From the NCBI GenBank assembly GCA_016700075.1, contig CP065000.1, positions 2,976,001 to 3,040,000 on the forward strand: a stretch of 64,000 nucleotides of DNA, given 5' to 3'. The position numbers and the translations under genes are program-made. This DNA is from Acidobacteriota bacterium. GTDB taxonomy: Bacteria; Acidobacteriota; Blastocatellia; Pyrinomonadales; Pyrinomonadaceae. The notes beneath the pieces are model-generated. The model saw nothing but the letters and a program-made list of their open reading frames with translations. It was not told where the DNA came from and ran no database searches. Below, in pieces: positions 60,163 to 64,000 of this stretch. The stretch's first letter is position 1. Each line of letters opens with the position of its first letter.

Positions 60163-60801
60163 TCATTTCGCGATCTTCATCGAGTACATCACTGCCGGGA
60201 AATCGTCGCGATGCTTGTCGAAATTGGAGCCTTTTGTTGACAGCATTATATTAAGCTGCTGATTCTGGCCTTGATAATTGCGAAACGCGATCCACTGATG
60301 CCGCCGAGGGTCGCCTTTGTCCTGCGGCATGGATTCCCACCATTCGACACCCTTGATGCCGTCGATCTCGACCCAGCGAACCTTCTCGTACTTGCCCTGT
60401 TTCAGATTCTCGAGAGCCGATTCGTAGGTCGCTTTCAGGCTGACATCAGCCGGTACCGACGATGGCAGGTCTGAGATCGTCGCGATCAGGAAAGCGTTGT
60501 CAGGCGAGCCGTAATTGAAGCTCTGCTTGCTGACGTTCATTTTCTTCCACGATCCCGGCATGGTGAAGGAGATGTTCTGATCTTCCCATTTTACCTCGGT
60601 TCCGCCGTCCTTTATCGCTTGCTGTGCGCCGCTAAGTGTCGCTTTTTCGACCTCTACATCGTCCTTCTTATCTTTTGCGGGTGCTGTCGCGGTGTTGGAA
60701 CTCGCATTTGATCCGCCCGACATTTCTTTGAGCCGATCGCCAAGTCCGCAAAATGCCAATATAAGAACCAACAGGCCCAAAGGCCAAAAAGATCTGAACA
60801 T
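60163..60801 (-). CDS. Putative lipoprotein of unknown function
   Basis: 212 residues. The signal region ends in a lipobox-like LILAFCG (Cys18), followed by a Ser/Ala/Thr/Lys-rich linker (about 28-60). The rest has an alternating strand pattern (ISFTMPGSWKKMNVSKQSFN, then NAFLIATISDLP, GVEWWESMPQDKG, NQQLNIMLST) similar to the PsbP/Mog1-like or DcrB fold. I recognise no named family. Possibly inner-face outer-membrane or periplasmic. It is flanked by tdk and a KefB-like gene on the other strand. Confidence 0.6.
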   Translation of the reverse strand: MFRSFWPLGLLVLILAFCGLGDRLKEMSGGSNASSNTATAPAKDKKDDVEVEKATLSGAQQAIKDGGTEVKWEDQNISFTMPGSWKKMNVSKQSFNYGSPDNAFLIATISDLPSSVPADVSLKATYESALENLKQGKYEKVRWVEIDGIKGVEWWESMPQDKGDPRRHQWIAFRNYQGQNQQLNIMLSTKGSNFDKHRDDFPAVMYSMKIAK

Positions 60802-60947
60802 ATTTTCCTCCTACTACTTCTGAATCAACGTCAATTCTGATTTCAAACGACGTAAATTGCAAAAATGGACCGGCGATAAAAGCTTATGTGCATATTCAAT
60901 AGGGAACTGAAGCACTGCTTTACGCTATAATCTGATTTCAATTCGCG

Positions 60948-62966
60948 ATGCACACGCCACAGCTTTTTACCGACCTGCTGATCATTTTGCTGGCCTCTGT
61001 ACCGGTGGCGTTTATCTGCGTGCGGTTGAAACTGCCGCTCATCGCAGGCTTTATGGTCGCCGGCATGGCAATAGGGCCCTACGGCCTCGGCCTCATAAAA
61101 GATACCAGTGCTATTGAGGTTTTGGCTGAGATCGGCGTCATGCTGCTGCTGTTCACCATCGGGCTTGAGTTCTCGCCAACGCGGCTCAAGGAGATGCGGC
61201 GGAACGTCCTGATCGGCGGCGGGCTCCAGGTGACGATAACCATCGCGGCAGTGACCCTTATCGCGTTCTTGCTCGGCAGGGCTTGGAATCAGGCACTCTT
61301 TTTCGGTTTCCTGATCGCACTTTCCAGCACGGCGATAGTCCTGAAATCGTACGTTGAGCGCAACGAGGTCGATTCGCCTCATGGCCGCGTCAGCATCGGC
61401 ATCCTGATCTTTCAGGATCTCAGTATTCTGGTCATGCTGCTGCTGATACCGCTGATAGGCAACGCCGGCGAGATGACGCTTGCCGAGGCATTGAAACAGC
61501 TCGCTATCTCGGTCGTAGCAATGGCAGCTATCGTTGTCGCGTCGTGGTTTCTGATACAGCCGCTGCTCTCGAAGATAGTCAGCCTCCGCAGCCCGGAAGT
61601 TTTCTTGCTGACCGTCGTATTTCTTCTGATGGCCTTTTCGTGGGCGACATCGCATTTCGGAATGTCGCTCGCACTTGGAGCTTTCATTGCGGGTGTTGTG
61701 ATCGCGAATTCTGATTACAGCCATCAGTCAGAAACCGAAGTGCTCCCGTTTCGCGACGTCTTCAACAGCATTTTCTTTGTTTCGATCGGACTGCTGCTGT
61801 CGTTGGCGACGTTGTTTGAGAACATCGGATTCGTCGCTGTCCTCGTCGTGACACTGATGATGATGAAAGCACTGATCGTCTGGATGGTCGTGCGAATTTT
61901 AGGCAATCCGCAGCGTGTCGCGGTCGTCGCTGCCCTCGGTCTGGCACAGATCGGTGAGTTTTCGTTCGTATTGGCAAAGGCCGGGCAAGGTGCGGGCCTG
62001 TTGCCCGACGCCGATTATCAGAGCTTCCTGGCGGCATCAGTAATATCGATGCTCGCAACGCCGTTCCTGATCGCGTGGGCACCGAATATCGGCTTTGCCA
62101 TGCAAAAAGTGCTCAGCGACGGCAGCCGCGGCGAGATCGAGAACTGCGAGGACGACATTCACATGACGTCGAGCGGCGGCCTAACGCAGCATGTGATCAT
62201 AGTCGGCTACGGCCTTAACGGTCGCAATTTGGCTCGCGTTCTTCGCACCGTCGGCGTGCCTTACACCATCTTAGACCTGCAGGCTGACGTGGTAAAAAAG
62301 GCTAAGGCAGATGGTGAAAAGATCAATTTTGGCGATGCTACGAGGCGCGACGTCCTTATCCACGCAGGCATAGACACGGCATGGGTACTCGTACTTGCCC
62401 TTTCAGATCCGCCCGCGGCCCGCCGTGCCGTTACTCAAGCAAGGCAGTGCAATCCCAATGTGCACATAATCGTCCGAACACGCTACACCTCGGAGATCAC
62501 TGAACTGACGGGCCTCGGTGCGAACGAGGTAATACCCGAAGAATTTGAGACAAGTATCGAGATCTTCGCGCGCGTACTCCACCGGTTCGGAATGCCCCGG
62601 CCGACCATCGAAGACCAGATCGCACGTGTCAGGCGCCAAAAATATCAGATGCTCCGCAGCCCGTCGATACCGCAGCCGGCAGCGGCATCGCTTGAAACGG
62701 TGCTGCAGCAGCTCGTAACGGAGACCGTCCGGGTCGAAGCTGGATCGCCTGTTGTCGGCAAGAGCCTTGGCGTGCTGGACCTGAGAGGGAAGACAGGAGC
62801 AACGGTTCTTGCGGTCGTCCACGAGGACGACACAAATGTCAGTCCGGGAGCAAACTACACTCTGTGCGAAGGCGATACACTTCTGATATCCGGCTCCGCA
62901 GCCAAGATCGAAAAAGCGATCGAGATGATACGGCCTGATGGAGATATCGGCGGCTTCAATCCGTAG
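60948..62966 (+). CDS. KefB/CPA2-type cation:proton antiporter with TrkA domains
   Basis: 672 residues. Membrane domain about 1-385 with LKLPLIAGFMVAGMAIGPYG, MLLLFTIGLEFSPTRLKEMR and GLAQIGEFSFVLAKAGQGAG, typical of CPA2. A TrkA-N nucleotide-binding domain starts about 405 (VIIVGYGLNGRNLARVLRTV) with the DLQADVVKKAKADG region. A TrkA-C domain lies about 590-660. Such proteins exchange K+ (or Na+) for protons and are gated by nucleotides. The start ATG 60948 is preceded by little SD-like sequence. Confident at family level. Confidence 0.93.
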   Translation: MHTPQLFTDLLIILLASVPVAFICVRLKLPLIAGFMVAGMAIGPYGLGLIKDTSAIEVLAEIGVMLLLFTIGLEFSPTRLKEMRRNVLIGGGLQVTITIAAVTLIAFLLGRAWNQALFFGFLIALSSTAIVLKSYVERNEVDSPHGRVSIGILIFQDLSILVMLLLIPLIGNAGEMTLAEALKQLAISVVAMAAIVVASWFLIQPLLSKIVSLRSPEVFLLTVVFLLMAFSWATSHFGMSLALGAFIAGVVIANSDYSHQSETEVLPFRDVFNSIFFVSIGLLLSLATLFENIGFVAVLVVTLMMMKALIVWMVVRILGNPQRVAVVAALGLAQIGEFSFVLAKAGQGAGLLPDADYQSFLAASVISMLATPFLIAWAPNIGFAMQKVLSDGSRGEIENCEDDIHMTSSGGLTQHVIIVGYGLNGRNLARVLRTVGVPYTILDLQADVVKKAKADGEKINFGDATRRDVLIHAGIDTAWVLVLALSDPPAARRAVTQARQCNPNVHIIVRTRYTSEITELTGLGANEVIPEEFETSIEIFARVLHRFGMPRPTIEDQIARVRRQKYQMLRSPSIPQPAAASLETVLQQLVTETVRVEAGSPVVGKSLGVLDLRGKTGATVLAVVHEDDTNVSPGANYTLCEGDTLLISGSAAKIEKAIEMIRPDGDIGGFNP

Positions 62967-63012
62967 TTCTTCGGTCGGCACTGAACTACTGTTGAAGTTA
63001 TAATTGGAAATT

Positions 63013-63744
63013 ATGAGATCTCTAGTTTTACTTTCTGCACTATTCTGTTTCGTTCTGATCGCTGAAGTTTCCGGGCAGACACGCACGTTCCGATGGTCGG
63101 ATATGATGTGCGATTATCAAGGAACCTATAACTCGCAAAAATACACCGCAAAGCAGTTGTCGGATACCGTAAAGCTCATCGAGCCCGGCAGTTACAGCAT
63201 TTCCGTGTGGGCCACTGTTTTTCATCCGCGTGATCTGCCGCTGCTGTCGCTCGATAAGCTCAACGATGATTTCCGCGAACAGCAGGCTGCTATCAATGCA
63301 CTCCAGATCGTCAATGTGCCGTATTTTCAACGCCTTCGGGAGAAGAAGCTCGAAGAGATGCGTCAGGTATATGAACTTTCACGCGTTACGATCGCAGCAC
63401 ACAGCGAGCCGTCCGTCCTTCGTACTTACCGTGGCGCAGACGCATGCAAGGCAAAATATGCCGAGCCTCTGATAGCCGGCGGCGATGCACTTTTGCGGAC
63501 ATGGCGAGAGGTGAACGAGCGTTCGCGTTCGGTCAATTCAGAGCCCGAAAGGCTTCGCCGAGATTTCGAAGAACAGGTGGCATCGCCCGACAAAATGAAA
63601 TTTGCTCTGGTCGAGGTGATGGGTTTTGGATGGTGGAACTGCGTCAACGAGACGGTCTTTCGCGTCGAGAGCGACGGAACCGCCGAAAAAGAATTCCGCA
63701 AACTGTTTACTCGCGTTCGCGACCTCGGGTGCGACGGCCCGTGA
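63013..63744 (+). CDS. Secreted protein of unknown function
   Basis: 243 residues from ATG 63013 (the frame is open from 63004). The signal peptide runs to about residue 22, ending in AEVSGQ. The mature part has several aromatic/charged helices (NDDFREQQAAINALQI, FQRLREKKLEEMRQVYELSR) and four Cys (MCDYQG, DACKAKY, WWNCVNE, LGCDGP), perhaps two disulfides. No family recognised. It ends one base before the uvrC stop codon on the opposite strand. Confidence 0.65.
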   Translation: MRSLVLLSALFCFVLIAEVSGQTRTFRWSDMMCDYQGTYNSQKYTAKQLSDTVKLIEPGSYSISVWATVFHPRDLPLLSLDKLNDDFREQQAAINALQIVNVPYFQRLREKKLEEMRQVYELSRVTIAAHSEPSVLRTYRGADACKAKYAEPLIAGGDALLRTWREVNERSRSVNSEPERLRRDFEEQVASPDKMKFALVEVMGFGWWNCVNETVFRVESDGTAEKEFRKLFTRVRDLGCDGP

Positions 63745-64000
63745 TCACTTTGCCGTAGTCTGCCTCTGCCTTTCGAAATGTTCAGCTATTTCGGCGGCGG
63801 CCTTTTGTCCGACAAAGGGCTTCAGTTCATCAACTGGGGCCTTCGCTATTCTCTCAATCGAGCCGAAATTGCGGAGCAGTTTCATCTTGCGTTTTTCGCC
63901 GACGCCGGGAATTTCGGACAATTCAGATGAGAAATCCCGTTTCTCACGGCGTTTGCGGTGAAATTCGACGGCCGTCTTGTGTGTCTCCTCGCGGATCTGC
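63745..64000 (-). CDS. uvrC: Excinuclease ABC subunit C, 3' end only (partial)
   Basis: The reverse strand encodes an open frame from the right window edge to TGA at 63745-63747, about 84 residues. It reads EETHKTAVEFHRKRREKRDF, then ELSEIPGVGEKRKMKLLRNF and GSIERIAKAPVDELKPFVG. This is the C-terminal end of UvrC: the last part of the endonuclease domain followed by the helix-hairpin-helix (IPGVGEKRK-x-LLRNFGS). UvrC makes both incisions in nucleotide excision repair. Its start lies outside the window. Confidence 0.93.
   Translation of the reverse strand, partial: QIREETHKTAVEFHRKRREKRDFSSELSEIPGVGEKRKMKLLRNFGSIERIAKAPVDELKPFVGQKAAAEIAEHFERQRQTTAK

Noticed and set aside
1..64000. CRISPR arrays, tRNA or rRNA genes, tmRNA, RNase P RNA
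   Set aside because: No regularly spaced repeats of 24-40 bases were seen. Intergenic gaps lack T-arm (GGTTCGA) patterns with matching acceptor stems and the conserved RNase P or tmRNA cores.

Overview
The window is a gene-dense chromosomal stretch (roughly 54-56% G+C by eye) from a Gram-negative, aerobically respiring bacterium. The best guess is Acidobacteriota, class Blastocatellia. Supporting signs are alternative complex III linked to a caa3-type oxidase, LolA-like and TonB-free lipoprotein genes, heptosyltransferases, and large secreted proteins ending in an ~80-residue carboxypeptidase-regulatory-like domain that is very common in that class. No phylogenetic placement could be computed, so this is an inference. 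I see no tRNA, rRNA, CRISPR array, transposase or prophage gene.

Layout. 1-3538: end of a GxxExxY-family gene with a short tandem repeat, then lysine/diaminopimelate genes (dapA, dapD, a CsbD-like small protein, a class I aminotransferase). 3540-6298: two divergent regulators, a membrane-bound CadC-type winged-helix protein and a LuxR-type protein. 6299-17507: the accessory heart of the window. A ~570-base non-coding stretch rich in perfect hairpins leads into three large secreted proteins (about 1557, 1273 and 577 residues) made of beta-helix, cohesin-like, dockerin-like, Calx-beta and CnaB-like modules. The first two share a nearly identical 657-base 3' end. Each is also preceded by a copy of the same ~80-base element that folds into a three-helix junction, and I match it to no RNA class I know. 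17634-26663: asd, AI-2E-type permease, purB, purS-purQ, a sugar kinase, DedA, a glycosyltransferase 9 and a ROK protein.

26927-40402: one long respiratory operon, actA-actB-actC-actD-actE-actF, a small membrane protein, a SCO copper chaperone and coxB-coxA-coxC-coxD. It encodes quinol:cytochrome c oxidoreductase plus caa3 oxidase and ends in a strong terminator. 40583-43251: lipoprotein handling (DUF4292/LolA-like lipoprotein, LolD-like ATPase, a 36-residue membrane peptide, LolA-like carrier). 43375-50978: radical SAM protein, VIT-type metal transporter, and a reverse-strand set of TlpA-like thioredoxin, GH15 glucosidase and pyruvate kinase, then a NifU/BFD fusion.

51049-64000: a CBS-domain membrane protein, an octaheme cytochrome c with two co-translated partners, enolase followed by an iPGM-family protein that has lost most catalytic residues, heptosyltransferase, thymidine kinase, a KefB-type antiporter, secreted unknowns and the 3' end of uvrC.

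The most promising unexplained items are the paired leader element upstream of the two giant surface proteins, the hairpin cluster at 6379-6604, and the apparent iPGM pseudoenzyme next to enolase.
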